Below, piece by piece: positions 56,942-64,000 of a stretch of DNA of 64,000 nucleotides. How positions within the stretch are numbered: the first letter of the stretch is position 1; each line of letters opens with the position of its first letter. The stretch comes from Gallaecimonas sp. GXIMD4217 (GTDB lineage Bacteria > Pseudomonadota > Gammaproteobacteria > Enterobacterales > Gallaecimonadaceae), in NCBI RefSeq assembly GCF_038087665.1, contig NZ_CP149925.1, forward strand, positions 2,294,870-2,358,869. The letters run 5' to 3'. The translations under genes and the position numbers were made by a program. The notes beneath the pieces are model-generated. The model saw only the letters and a program-made list of their open reading frames with translations. It ran no database searches and was not told the origin of the DNA.

Positions 56942-57580
56942 TTAGAAAACGGCGCGGTAGTAGATGCCCCAATGATCGGCATCGAAGTTTACCGCCGGGA
57001 TACCGACACCATCCACTTCATCGATGTCGTAATCGACAATCTGGTAACGGAAGCCTACCCAGCCGTGGCGATAGAGCTGGTAGTTGTATTCGACCAGAAA
57101 GCCAATCTCGTCGTCCATCTTGGCTTCCTTGAAGCCAAAGATGTCGGTCTGCTCGTCGACCTCGACCTCACCACCAAAATGCCAGGAAATACCGGCACCC
57201 AGCAGATGACGGCCCAGGCGGTAGTAGGGAATGGCCTCCAGGGTATAACGCTTGATGGTGACCTCGTTGTCGGCATCGTCGGCCCAGTTGACGTGGTAAC
57301 CCAGGTTAGCCCCAAACAGCCAGCGGCTGTCCGGCACTTCGTAGACACCGCCGATACCGAAGTGGTAACGGCCACCGAAACGTACCGAGTCGGTTGTACC
57401 GTCGGTAAAGGAAATCTCGGCGATCTTGTCACCACCCGTGGTAAAGCCACCAAACAGGGTAAAGCTGAAGCCGGGATCGGCCTGCCATTTGTCGGCATCG
57501 GTTTTCAGGTAGGGGTTGTCGGCCAGGGCCGGGGCAGCAAGCAGGGTGGCCCCCAGGGCCAGCGCGAGACGAGTTTTCAT
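56942..57580 (-). CDS. outer-membrane beta-barrel protein
   Basis: 212 residues with a signal peptide (MKTRLALALGATLLAAPALA) and alternating amphipathic strands rich in G, Y, W and F: FSFTLFGGFTTGGDKIAEIS, SVRFGGRYHFGIGGVYEVPD, WGIYYRAVF at the end with a terminal aromatic, as needed for outer-membrane insertion. About eight strands could fit. No specific family recognised. Monocistronic, divergent from the next gene and ending at a strong terminator. Confidence 0.75.
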   Translation of the reverse strand: MKTRLALALGATLLAAPALADNPYLKTDADKWQADPGFSFTLFGGFTTGGDKIAEISFTDGTTDSVRFGGRYHFGIGGVYEVPDSRWLFGANLGYHVNWADDADNEVTIKRYTLEAIPYYRLGRHLLGAGISWHFGGEVEVDEQTDIFGFKEAKMDDEIGFLVEYNYQLYRHGWVGFRYQIVDYDIDEVDGVGIPAVNFDADHWGIYYRAVF

Positions 57581-57654
57581 GTAACCCTCCGTGGAGATTT
57601 TCTTAATATTTTAAGTAAGCTGCCCCATTTTAAGGCAAGTTGCAATTGAATAAC

Positions 57655-58338
57655 ATGTCGCCAACACACCTCCCCTCCAAGGCCAAGCGTAACGGCTTGA
57701 GCCTGACCCTGCTGGGTGCCTTGCTTATCCTGGCCGGGCTGGCGGCGCTGGGCCTGGGCTGGCAGGGACCGGGCATGGTGGCGCTGCTGGCGGCCATGGT
57801 GGTGCTGCCGCTGGGTATCGGCAAGCTCACCGAGCCGCCCTACTCGCTGTCGCTGACCGCCCAGAGCCTGGTGCTGCACCACAGGCGCGGCGGCTGGAGC
57901 CTGAACTGGGCCGACATCCAGCGCATCGACCAGCCCAGCATAGGCGCCGGCTTCATGGCGCGTCCCCTGCCCTTCGTGGGCATTCGCCTCAAGGATCCCG
58001 ATGCCCTGCTCGGCAGGATCAGCCCCCGGCTGGCGGTGGGCCTGCTGATGGAGACCCGGGGCCTGCTGGTGATGGCGCTGCGCCAGCAGTGCCCGGACGG
58101 CCGCTGCCCCAGCGAGGATCTCTTCGAGGATGGCCGTTATCGCAGCCCGTCTGGCCAGGAGTACCAGGGAGTGCTGGCCATGCTGGGACTGCGCATGAAG
58201 AAGCTCCACGAGCTGCTGGGCTATGACCTCTTCATTCCCGAGGAACTCACCAACAGCGATGCCGCCGAGGCCGTGGGGCTATTGCGCCGCTACTGGGCGG
58301 CGGCCGCACAGCACCAGGGACAGCAACAGCAGAGCTGA
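57655..58338 (+). CDS. DUF2982-type membrane protein of unknown function
   Basis: 227 residues from MSPTHLPSKAKRNG; two adjacent membrane segments near the N-terminus (LSLTLLGALLILAGLAALGL, GMVALLAAMVVLPLGIGKL) followed by a soluble domain with SLTAQSLVLHHRRGGWSLNW and ADIQRIDQP that resembles bacterial PH/YcxB-like membrane proteins. The DUF2982 label is from memory of this layout. Its last 60 bp overlap the end of the opposite EamA gene. Confidence 0.6.
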   Translation: MSPTHLPSKAKRNGLSLTLLGALLILAGLAALGLGWQGPGMVALLAAMVVLPLGIGKLTEPPYSLSLTAQSLVLHHRRGGWSLNWADIQRIDQPSIGAGFMARPLPFVGIRLKDPDALLGRISPRLAVGLLMETRGLLVMALRQQCPDGRCPSEDLFEDGRYRSPSGQEYQGVLAMLGLRMKKLHELLGYDLFIPEELTNSDAAEAVGLLRRYWAAAAQHQGQQQQS

Positions 58339-59124
58339 GCCGGCCAGGAAGGGCCAGGGCTCGATCTGGCCGTCCCAGATCAGCACATTGACCGCGATAC
58401 CCGCCGGCACCAGCATGTTGTTCATCACCGCCAGCTGGTTGGCCTGCACCAGGGTGGCGCCGCTGTTCCAGCCCAGGTAGCCCAGGCCGGATGCCACCAG
58501 CCCCAGCCACAACAGCACAGTCCAGTGACTGGCCGTCTGGGGCACCTTGCTCCAGTCCGCAAGCCAAACGGCCGCCAGGCCGGTGACCAGCAGGGCCCCC
58601 AGGAAGAACCAGCCAAAGCGCAGCGGCACCGCCAGGGAAGAGGCGGCAAAGCGTTGCCGGTACCAGATCTGGCCCAGGGCGAAGCAGGCGTTGGCGGCCT
58701 GGATCAGCAGGAAGCCTGTCCAGTAACTTTCCCCCAGTGGCGCCCAGCGGATCACCGCGGCCCCGGCCACCGCCAGCAGCGCCGGCAGCCACAGGCCCCT
58801 GGGCCGGCGCCTGGCCCAGAGGTCGGCAAAGAGGCTGACGTAAAGGGGGGTAAAGACGGTGAACAGCAGCAGCTCCGGCACCCTCAGGTAGCCGAAGGCA
58901 TGGTAGAGGAAGAGGTACATGATGCCGATCTGCACCGCCCCTATGGCCATCAGCTCAACGGCCCGGCGCCAGGCCGTGGCCCTGATAAAGGGCAGGAAGA
59001 CCAGCAGCGCCAGCGCCATGCGGCTGGCCACGGCCAGGTAGGCGTCCACCTGGCCGGCGAGGTACACGCCGATCAGGCTGAAACTGAAGGCCCAGAGGGC
59101 GGTAATGAGCCACAGCAGCGCCAT
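58279..59124 (-). CDS. EamA/DMT-family transporter
   Basis: 281 residues, about ten membrane segments in two repeats: first MALLWLITALWAFSFSLIGV, second starting near WTGFLLIQAANACFALGQIW. The pattern of small-residue-rich helices with W at starts is that of EamA drug/metabolite exporters; substrate unknown. One base after the GNAT gene, so probably cotranscribed with it. Its 3' end overlaps the opposite gene by 60 bp. Confidence 0.88.
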   Translation of the reverse strand: MALLWLITALWAFSFSLIGVYLAGQVDAYLAVASRMALALLVFLPFIRATAWRRAVELMAIGAVQIGIMYLFLYHAFGYLRVPELLLFTVFTPLYVSLFADLWARRRPRGLWLPALLAVAGAAVIRWAPLGESYWTGFLLIQAANACFALGQIWYRQRFAASSLAVPLRFGWFFLGALLVTGLAAVWLADWSKVPQTASHWTVLLWLGLVASGLGYLGWNSGATLVQANQLAVMNNMLVPAGIAVNVLIWDGQIEPWPFLAGSALLLLSLVLCGRRPVAAQ

Positions 59125-59125
59125 G

Positions 59126-59632
59126 TCAGCGCCTGGACTGGTACTGCCAGACCGGCATGCCGTCCAGCTCCAGTAATGGCCCGCAACTCATGCCCAGCTT
59201 TTCGGCAACGCGGATGGAGCCCTCGTTGTCGGGGTGGATCAGGGCGATGATGTGCTTCAGATCCAGCTCGGTATGGCCGTGCTCCAGCACCACGGCGGCG
59301 CCTTCCGTCATCAAGCCCTTGCCCCAGTATGCCCTCAGCAGCCGGTAGCCCAGCTCGGGCAAACCCAGCTCGTCGACATGCTTGATGCCGCAGAAGCCGA
59401 TCACCTGGCCGGTCTCCTTCAGCTCCACCGCCAGCCGGCCATAGCCGTGCACCTCGTAGTCCCGCAAGGGGGCCTTGATCATCATCTCCCTGGCCTGGTC
59501 CAGATCCCTGAGCGGCTGCTGGCCGGTATAGCGGATCACCTCCGGATCCTGGTTCATGGCCAGGAAGGCGGGCAGGTCGTCAAGGGTGAAGGGCCTGAGG
59601 ATCAGGCGTTCGGTTTCCAGCCGGTAACACAT
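59126..59632 (-). CDS. GNAT-family N-acetyltransferase (RimJ-like)
   Basis: 168 residues from MCYRLETERLILRPFTLDDL, preceded by AAGGAGA at good spacing. ETGQVIGFCGIKHVDELGLP, ELGYRLLRAYWGKGLMTEGA and NEGSIRVAEKLGM are the acetyl-CoA binding and end motifs of RimJ-type acetyltransferases. Substrate unknown. Cotranscribed with the EamA gene. Confidence 0.88.
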   Translation of the reverse strand: MCYRLETERLILRPFTLDDLPAFLAMNQDPEVIRYTGQQPLRDLDQAREMMIKAPLRDYEVHGYGRLAVELKETGQVIGFCGIKHVDELGLPELGYRLLRAYWGKGLMTEGAAVVLEHGHTELDLKHIIALIHPDNEGSIRVAEKLGMSCGPLLELDGMPVWQYQSRR

Positions 59633-59685
59633 GGGGATCTCCTTCTCGGTTGAGGCACCAGCATAAGGGGGCAGGCACAAAAGAA

Positions 59686-59709
59686 AAAGGGAGGCATGAG
59701 CCTCCCTTT
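59686..59709 (-). terminator. intrinsic terminator of the ExeM/NucH nuclease gene
   Basis: Stem AAAGGGAGGC/GCCTCCCTTT with loop ATGA; minus-strand T-tract TTCTTTT follows. 16 bp after the stop codon. Confidence 0.9.
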
Positions 59710-59725
59710 CCCCCTTTACCTGGTC

Positions 59726-62581
59726 TTAACGCCAGAAGGCGAACCAGGGCCTGTCCTTGGGGCTGTCCTGGATCACCACGTCCACCTCGCTGGTGAGCAG
59801 CCGGCCGTCGACCAGATGGTCTACCTCCAGCACCAGCCGCTCGTTGTGCTCGGTGGCCCTGTCCTGGGTCAGCGCCAGCACCAGCTCCTGGGTGCCGGCC
59901 TCGCCGTCGGCGAAGCGGACACTGTCGGTCACCAGCTGGATATCGCGCGCATCGGCAAAGCGGTCGTTGCGGCGCTTGCCGTTGTCGCGGCCGTTACCCA
60001 GGAAACGCAGCCTGGCGTTGACCACCAGCTCACCGTCGGCACCCTCGATGCGCTCGATGGGGAAGCGCAGCTCGCCGTCGGACTCCGCTACGACCAGGCG
60101 CTCGGTGGCAAAGCTGGCCTTGCCCGGCAGCGGCATGGCCAGCTCCAGCAGCACGGGGTCGTGGTCCGAAGAGCTGTAGGGGCCTTCGGACTTGACCAGA
60201 TCACCTGTGTAGCGGCCGGAGTATTCGAACAGACTGCTCTCCACGGCGTTGATGTGCCAGTCGCCGATGGCCACCACCTTGTCGGCCAGGCCAGGCGTGG
60301 CCAGGGCGTGGTCCAGGCTGCCCAGCTCGCCTTCGTAGCTGTAGGAATAGGCCTCGGGCTCGGACAGCTTGATCAGGCCCTGGCCCTGGCTCACCACCTG
60401 GGGCTCGGCGTCCAGCACGGCGCCGTCCAGGAAGGTGTTGCCGGCGGTGACGATATCGCGGCTGCCATCGGCCTGGTAGTCGGTCAACACCAGCAGCGGA
60501 TCTTCCATGGCGTAGGCGTTGAGGTCGCCCAGCACGATGGACTCACCGGCCAGGGCGTTCACCGCCTGGCCCAGGCGCAGGGCCGCGGACACCCGCAGCT
60601 CGTTGCAGTGGCCCTGGAGGTCGGCCGGATCCACGTCCGCCTCATGGGGGTAGTCCTCGGCGCAGGAAGAGCCCTTGGACTTGAAGTGGTTGACCACCAG
60701 GTTGAAGGTATCGCCGGCGGCCATGCCGCCGCTGATGCGCCTGAAGCCCTGGATCAGGCTGTCGCGCATGCCCTGGTCGATGCCGACGTCCTGGCCGTTC
60801 TTGTCCTTCACGGTGGTTACCTGCCTGGGCATGGTCAGGATCCGGGCCTGGCCCTGGAGGGCCACCTTGGCCGGGCGGTACAGCAGGCCAACTGTGATGG
60901 CGTCGCTGCCGATGGGGCCGCCATCCGGGCTGGCGACGAAGGCGTAGCGGTCTGCTTCGGCCAGCTCGGCGTTGAGGCTGCCGACCAGGTTGGCGACGGC
61001 GGAGTTGTCACCGAAGCCGTTGTTCTCCAGCTCCATCAGGCCGATGATGTCGGCGTCCATGGCCAGCAGGGCATTGACTATCTTGGTGCGCTGCAGCAGG
61101 AACTCGGCTTCGCTGCGGGCACCGCGGTTCTGGCCGGTGGGGTTGGCGTCGCCACCCACGGCGGTGGTGAAGAAGTTCAGCACGTTGAAGCTGGCCACGC
61201 GCAGATCGCCTTCGGCGTCCAGCACCGGCTCGGCGGTACGGTCATGCTCGCCATGCTCGAAGTCGCCGGCGGTCATCATCAGGGTCGGGATCAGGCGGTA
61301 CTCGTTGTAGGAGTAGCCCAGCACCCCTTCCATGTTGCGAACCTTGTCGCCGATGCGGATATAGCCCTGGTCGGCGTCGAAGCCCGGAAAGTAAGGCACC
61401 ACGCCATTGGGGGCGCGCTGGTCGCTGTCGATATAGAGACGGTTCCTGCGGTTGGCCTCGGCCAGGGCCAGAGCCTCCTCGCTCAGGGCCGGGTACAGCT
61501 GGGTGGCCTTGTAGTGGGGCTCGCCCAGGCTCAGCACCATGTTGTTGCGGCGGGAGTCGTAGTCGTAGCCGAAGCTGCGGGTCACGGCCATGTCCAGGTT
61601 GTCCCAGCGCAGCAGCATGCCCTCATAGCGCTCCAGGGCGTCGTGCAGGGTCTCGCCCTCATCAACGAACAACTGGCCCGCCTCGGGCAGGCTGACCGGG
61701 CCGGCCACCACGCCGTAGCCGTCGGCGCTTAGCTGGGTGAAGCCATAGTACTCCTTTACCTTGCCGGTCACACAGACTTCCATGCCGGGCTCGATGTCGG
61801 AGGCCGGGGTGGCGCCTGTGTGCACGAACAGGCCATCGGAGGTCAGGGCATTGCCGTCGCCCTGGGCATCCTGGATGAAGAAGCCCTTGTAGAGGCTGGT
61901 CATCACCTGGGTGACCACCCCGCGGGTGGCGTAGCTCTCGTCGCTCTGGTAGCGGCCGTTTGGCACCAGGGGTGAACGTGCGCCGTCACCCTGGATGGCG
62001 TAGATGGGGGTCAGATCGTCGGGGCACTGGAAAACGGTTGCGCTGCAGGCCGCTTCACCGGCACAACCCAGGCCGTCGAAGCTGTCCTTGGGGAAGGCCT
62101 GCCACTGGCTGAAGTCGAAGCTCGCCGCGCCCCGGCTGACGCCGTCCAGGCGGCGCAGGGTCATGTCCTTGGTGGACTTGCCGGCCGCGGTCCAGGCGCT
62201 GCCGGGATCCTGGCCGATGACGCCGATGACGTCGACCAGCTCACCGGCCTTATAGAGGCCAATGGCATCGTCGCCATTGTGGCTGATGTTGCTGTTGGTC
62301 AGCATGCCGCCGGCCAGGAAGCTGGCGGCGGGGTTGGCGATAACGATTGCCTCACCGGCGGCCAGCTGGCCGGACAGGGTGATGGCGGCGCCATGGCTGC
62401 TGCCGTTGGAGAAGCGCTTGAGCTGGTAGCTGGACAGCTCGACGGCGCCGTCGCCCAGGTTGGCGATTTCCACCGCCTTGTTGTTGCTGCTGCCTTCCAC
62501 GTATTCGGTGAACAGCACATCGGCCAGGGCCGGCTGACAGCACAGGGCCACGGCCATGGCCAGTTGCGTTTTTCTTAGCAT
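59726..62581 (-). CDS. ExeM/NucH-family extracellular endonuclease
   Basis: 951 residues with a signal peptide (MLRKTQLAMAVALCCQPALA). Domains: lamin-tail domain (about 21-160, VLFTEYVEGSSNNKAVEIAN), an OB-type nucleic-acid domain (about 190-320), and an endonuclease/exonuclease/phosphatase domain (about 455-815) with DLRVASFNVLNFF, MELENNGF, LGDLNAYAMEDP and the catalytic SSDHDP. A C-terminal ~130-residue domain follows. It probably digests extracellular DNA. Most Shewanella-type ExeM proteins end in a GlyGly-CTERM anchor; this one ends RPWFAFWR with no such tail. Confidence 0.88.
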   Translation of the reverse strand: MLRKTQLAMAVALCCQPALADVLFTEYVEGSSNNKAVEIANLGDGAVELSSYQLKRFSNGSSHGAAITLSGQLAAGEAIVIANPAASFLAGGMLTNSNISHNGDDAIGLYKAGELVDVIGVIGQDPGSAWTAAGKSTKDMTLRRLDGVSRGAASFDFSQWQAFPKDSFDGLGCAGEAACSATVFQCPDDLTPIYAIQGDGARSPLVPNGRYQSDESYATRGVVTQVMTSLYKGFFIQDAQGDGNALTSDGLFVHTGATPASDIEPGMEVCVTGKVKEYYGFTQLSADGYGVVAGPVSLPEAGQLFVDEGETLHDALERYEGMLLRWDNLDMAVTRSFGYDYDSRRNNMVLSLGEPHYKATQLYPALSEEALALAEANRRNRLYIDSDQRAPNGVVPYFPGFDADQGYIRIGDKVRNMEGVLGYSYNEYRLIPTLMMTAGDFEHGEHDRTAEPVLDAEGDLRVASFNVLNFFTTAVGGDANPTGQNRGARSEAEFLLQRTKIVNALLAMDADIIGLMELENNGFGDNSAVANLVGSLNAELAEADRYAFVASPDGGPIGSDAITVGLLYRPAKVALQGQARILTMPRQVTTVKDKNGQDVGIDQGMRDSLIQGFRRISGGMAAGDTFNLVVNHFKSKGSSCAEDYPHEADVDPADLQGHCNELRVSAALRLGQAVNALAGESIVLGDLNAYAMEDPLLVLTDYQADGSRDIVTAGNTFLDGAVLDAEPQVVSQGQGLIKLSEPEAYSYSYEGELGSLDHALATPGLADKVVAIGDWHINAVESSLFEYSGRYTGDLVKSEGPYSSSDHDPVLLELAMPLPGKASFATERLVVAESDGELRFPIERIEGADGELVVNARLRFLGNGRDNGKRRNDRFADARDIQLVTDSVRFADGEAGTQELVLALTQDRATEHNERLVLEVDHLVDGRLLTSEVDVVIQDSPKDRPWFAFWR

Positions 62582-62625
62582 TGTTCAAACATCCTGTATG
62601 CCCCTGATTTCGAGGCTTTTTGTTA

Positions 62626-62919
62626 ATGGTTATCTATGAAGTTTCCCTAAAGGTGGAAGCCGCCGTTGCCGACGACTTCCGCACCTGGCTGGCGGAGCAC
62701 GTCCAGGACATGCTCAGGCAGCCCGGTTTTACCGGCGCCCAAGGCTTCGAGCGCCAGGACGGCGACGGCCTGGAGCTGGTGGTGCATTACCAGGTCAAGG
62801 ACAGGGCCGCCCTGGAACACTACTTCCAGCATGGCGCCGCCCAGATGCGGGGCGACGGCCTCAGGCGCTTCGGCGATCGCTTCCAGGCCAGCAGGCGCAT
62901 CCTTGTCCCCCTGGAATGA
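62626..62919 (+). CDS. DUF4286-type small protein
   Basis: 97 residues from MVIYEVSLKVEAAVADDFRT. The pattern of a ferredoxin-like dimeric alpha-beta barrel is visible: MVIYEVSLKV, WLAEHVQDMLRQPGFTGAQG, LELVVHYQVKDRAALEHYF, RFQASRRILVPL. This matches DUF4286 as I recall it. Function unknown. Divergent from the nuclease gene. Confidence 0.7.
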   Translation: MVIYEVSLKVEAAVADDFRTWLAEHVQDMLRQPGFTGAQGFERQDGDGLELVVHYQVKDRAALEHYFQHGAAQMRGDGLRRFGDRFQASRRILVPLE

Positions 62920-63014
62920 TCCGTGCCTTTTTAACGACTTAGTGTGACAACAGGAAGACGCAGCACTGACAACCGCACAAAAAACACCCAGCCGGTACCA
63001 GGGACTGGTCGGAC

Positions 63015-63030
63015 CGTGATCCCGATCACA
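63015..63030 (+). promoter_or_regulatory. CRP-type binding site upstream of slyD
   Basis: CGTGATCCCGATCACA matches TGTGATCTAGATCACA at 13 of 16 positions and is symmetric (GTGA-N6-TCAC core). A TTGGCG -35-like hexamer abuts it, so the site is centred near -42 of a candidate start around 63065. Confidence 0.65.
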
Positions 63031-63091
63031 TTGGCGATGGCGGTGACGACTGTGTTAGGCTCGGGGCTCAACCCTTATGAAAGAGGTCCAC

Positions 63092-63574
63092 ATGACCATC
63101 AGCAAAGACAAGGTAGTGAGCATCCACTACACCCTGAAAGATGACGCCGGCCAGGTGCTCGACAGCTCCGACGGCCGCGATCCGCTCGTCTACCTGCACG
63201 GCCACGCCAACCTGATCCCGGGCCTGGAAAAGGAGCTGGAAGGTCAGGCAACGGGTGCCAAGCTGGAGGTCACGGTGGCGCCGGAAGAAGGCTACGGTCC
63301 CTACCATCAGGAAATGGTCCAGTCCGTACCGCGCAGCGCCTTCCAGGGTGTTGACGAGATCCAGCCCGGCATGCGCTTCACCGCCCAGACCGACGCCGGC
63401 CCCCGCTCCGTGGTGGTCACCGAGGTTTCCGAGGAAACCGTCACCGTCGACGGTAACCACCCCCTGGCCGGCCAGCACCTGCACTTCGCCGTGGAAATCG
63501 TCGAGATCCGCGACGCCGAGGAAGAAGAGATCGCCCATGGTCACGTCCACGGTCCTGGTGGTCATCACCACTAA
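63092..63574 (+). CDS. slyD: SlyD, FKBP-type peptidyl-prolyl isomerase and metallochaperone
   Basis: 160 residues from MTISKDKVVSIHYTLKDDAG with AAAGAGGT seven bases before the ATG. FKBP core DGRDPLVYLHGHANLIPGLE surrounds the insert-in-flap domain (VAPEEGYGPYHQEMVQSVPR). The short tail is His-rich (HGHVHGPGGHHH), fewer metal ligands than the long tail of E. coli SlyD. Monocistronic, between a CRP-type site and a strong terminator. Confidence 0.93.
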   Translation: MTISKDKVVSIHYTLKDDAGQVLDSSDGRDPLVYLHGHANLIPGLEKELEGQATGAKLEVTVAPEEGYGPYHQEMVQSVPRSAFQGVDEIQPGMRFTAQTDAGPRSVVVTEVSEETVTVDGNHPLAGQHLHFAVEIVEIRDAEEEEIAHGHVHGPGGHHH

Positions 63575-63584
63575 GTTCGTCGAA

Positions 63585-63608
63585 AAGGCCCTCTCGAGGG
63601 CCTTTTTT
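63585..63608 (+). terminator. intrinsic terminator of slyD
   Basis: Stem GGCCCTC/GAGGGCC with loop TC, flanked by A4 and T6; 10 bp after the stop codon. Confidence 0.93.
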
Positions 63609-63620
63609 GATGCAGATCAG
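63607..63620 (+). promoter_or_regulatory. FNR-type box 1 (distal)
   Basis: TTGATGCAGATCAG matches TTGAT-N4-ATCAA at 9 of 10 positions. It overlaps the end of the slyD terminator T-tract. Confidence 0.6.
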
Positions 63621-63647
63621 CAAATACCCCTGAGCTGAATAGGGTTT

Positions 63648-63661
63648 TTGATTCAGATCAG
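63648..63661 (+). promoter_or_regulatory. FNR-type box 2 (proximal)
   Basis: TTGATTCAGATCAG, 9 of 10 positions, 41 bp from box 1 centre to centre. A TAACCT hexamer at 63684-63689 lies where the -10 of a class II FNR promoter would be. Confidence 0.65.
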
Positions 63662-63725
63662 GCCCGCCATCACGACCAGCCCCTAACCTGACCACAGAGA
63701 CAAAACCGGCATCCCGGAGGAAAAA

Positions 63726-63866
63726 ATGGACCTGTGGCTGGATCTCCTGTTTGGTAACCCCGTCGGCCTGATGAGCATCATCGGCATCCTGATCACCCTG
63801 ATCATCATCTGCTATTGCGCCGGCTTCCTGGTCTACAAGGCCACCCACAGCGAAGAAGGCAAGTAG
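63726..63866 (+). CDS. DUF3149-type membrane micro-protein
   Basis: 46 residues: MDLWLDLLFGNPVGLMSIIG, then a membrane segment (IGILITLIIICYCAGFLVY) and the tail KATHSEEGK. GGAGG lies 6 bases before the ATG. This fits the DUF3149 family of small single-span proteins, whose role is unknown. Two FNR-type boxes upstream suggest oxygen control. Confidence 0.8.
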   Translation: MDLWLDLLFGNPVGLMSIIGILITLIIICYCAGFLVYKATHSEEGK

Positions 63867-63902
63867 CTCGATTCTTGTACCGCATTGGGCTAATATCAGC
63901 CC

Positions 63903-64000
63903 ATGCAAAAGTACATTATCTCACTGATTCTTCTCATAGTTCTGGCGCCGCTGCCGTCCAATGCGGCGCCGGCCCTGTGGCAGGTCGGCTCCCCCCAGGG
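63903..64000 (+). CDS. TraB/GumN-like secreted protein (5' end only)
   Basis: The frame starts MQKYIISLILLIVLAPLPSN, a signal peptide, and continues AAPALWQVGSPQG to the window edge. The phrase ALWQVGSPQG resembles the start of the mature part of TraB/GumN-type proteins (usually followed by a GSIHxG motif, not visible here). Only 32 codons are seen. Confidence 0.5.
   Translation, partial: MQKYIISLILLIVLAPLPSNAAPALWQVGSPQ

Overview
The window is a 64-kb chromosomal segment of a GC-rich, polar-flagellate gammaproteobacterium. About 52 kb of it is one nearly complete flagellar and chemotaxis locus. The presence of flhF/flhG, the flrABC regulators, flgO/flgP/flgT, cheV and several flagellins with separate promoters is the Vibrio/Aeromonas/Shewanella-type polar system, not the peritrichous flhDC type. 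I see no phage, insertion sequence, CRISPR array or rRNA. A Gallaecimonas/Aeromonas/Alteromonadales-like organism is my guess from gene content and order only.

Layout. 1-22.6 kb (all minus strand): cheZ (cut by the window edge), cheY, fliA, flhG, flhF, flhA; then flhB, fliR, Q, P, O, N, M, L, K; then fliJ, I, H, G, F, E; then flrC, flrB, flrA. 22.8-32.4 kb (plus strand): a ten-gene, translationally coupled operon for pseudaminic acid (pseB, pseC, pseF, a formyltransferase-like gene, pseG, pseI) followed by an ATP-grasp enzyme, an amidohydrolase, an aminotransferase and a PIG-L deacetylase. 32.4-52.6 kb (minus strand): maf, a fliT-like gene, fliS, fliD, flaG, three flagellin genes, then flgL, K, J, I, H, G, F, E, D, C, B, cheR and cheV. 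52.6-56.6 kb: flgA-flgM-flgN (plus), flgO-flgP (minus), flgT (plus). 56.6-64 kb: tRNA-Arg(CCT), then housekeeping and secreted-protein genes: an outer-membrane barrel protein, a DUF2982-type protein, an EamA transporter, a GNAT acetyltransferase, an ExeM/NucH nuclease, a DUF4286-type protein, slyD, a DUF3149 micro-protein and the start of a TraB/GumN-type gene.

Regulation can be read directly. Eleven sites match the sigma-54 -24/-12 pattern (GG-N10-GC with good flanks), placed before flhA, fliK, fliE, flrB, pseB, the third flagellin, flgF, flgB, flgA, flgOP and flgT. Sigma-28 type sites (TAAAGTTT-N11-GCCGATAA) precede two flagellins, flgM and flgOP, with a weak one before cheY. This gives a hierarchy: FlrA (with sigma-54) to flrBC and the basal-body/export genes; FlrC (with sigma-54) to hook, rod, one flagellin and probably the sugar operon; FliA, held by FlgM, to the late flagellins.

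Most notable: the sugar operon has its own sigma-54 promoter, lacks a recognisable PseH acetyltransferase but carries a formyltransferase-like gene in that place, and ends in a four-enzyme module of unknown purpose; Maf, the likely flagellin glycosyltransferase, sits tail-to-tail with it. The flrB leader has a hairpin that would hide the flrB ribosome-binding site only in read-through transcripts from flrA. flgOP and flgT have back-to-back sigma-54 promoters sharing one TGCA. The 3' ends of flgE and flgC have been duplicated beside the genes, the flgC copy forming a 25-codon reading frame with its own ribosome-binding site.
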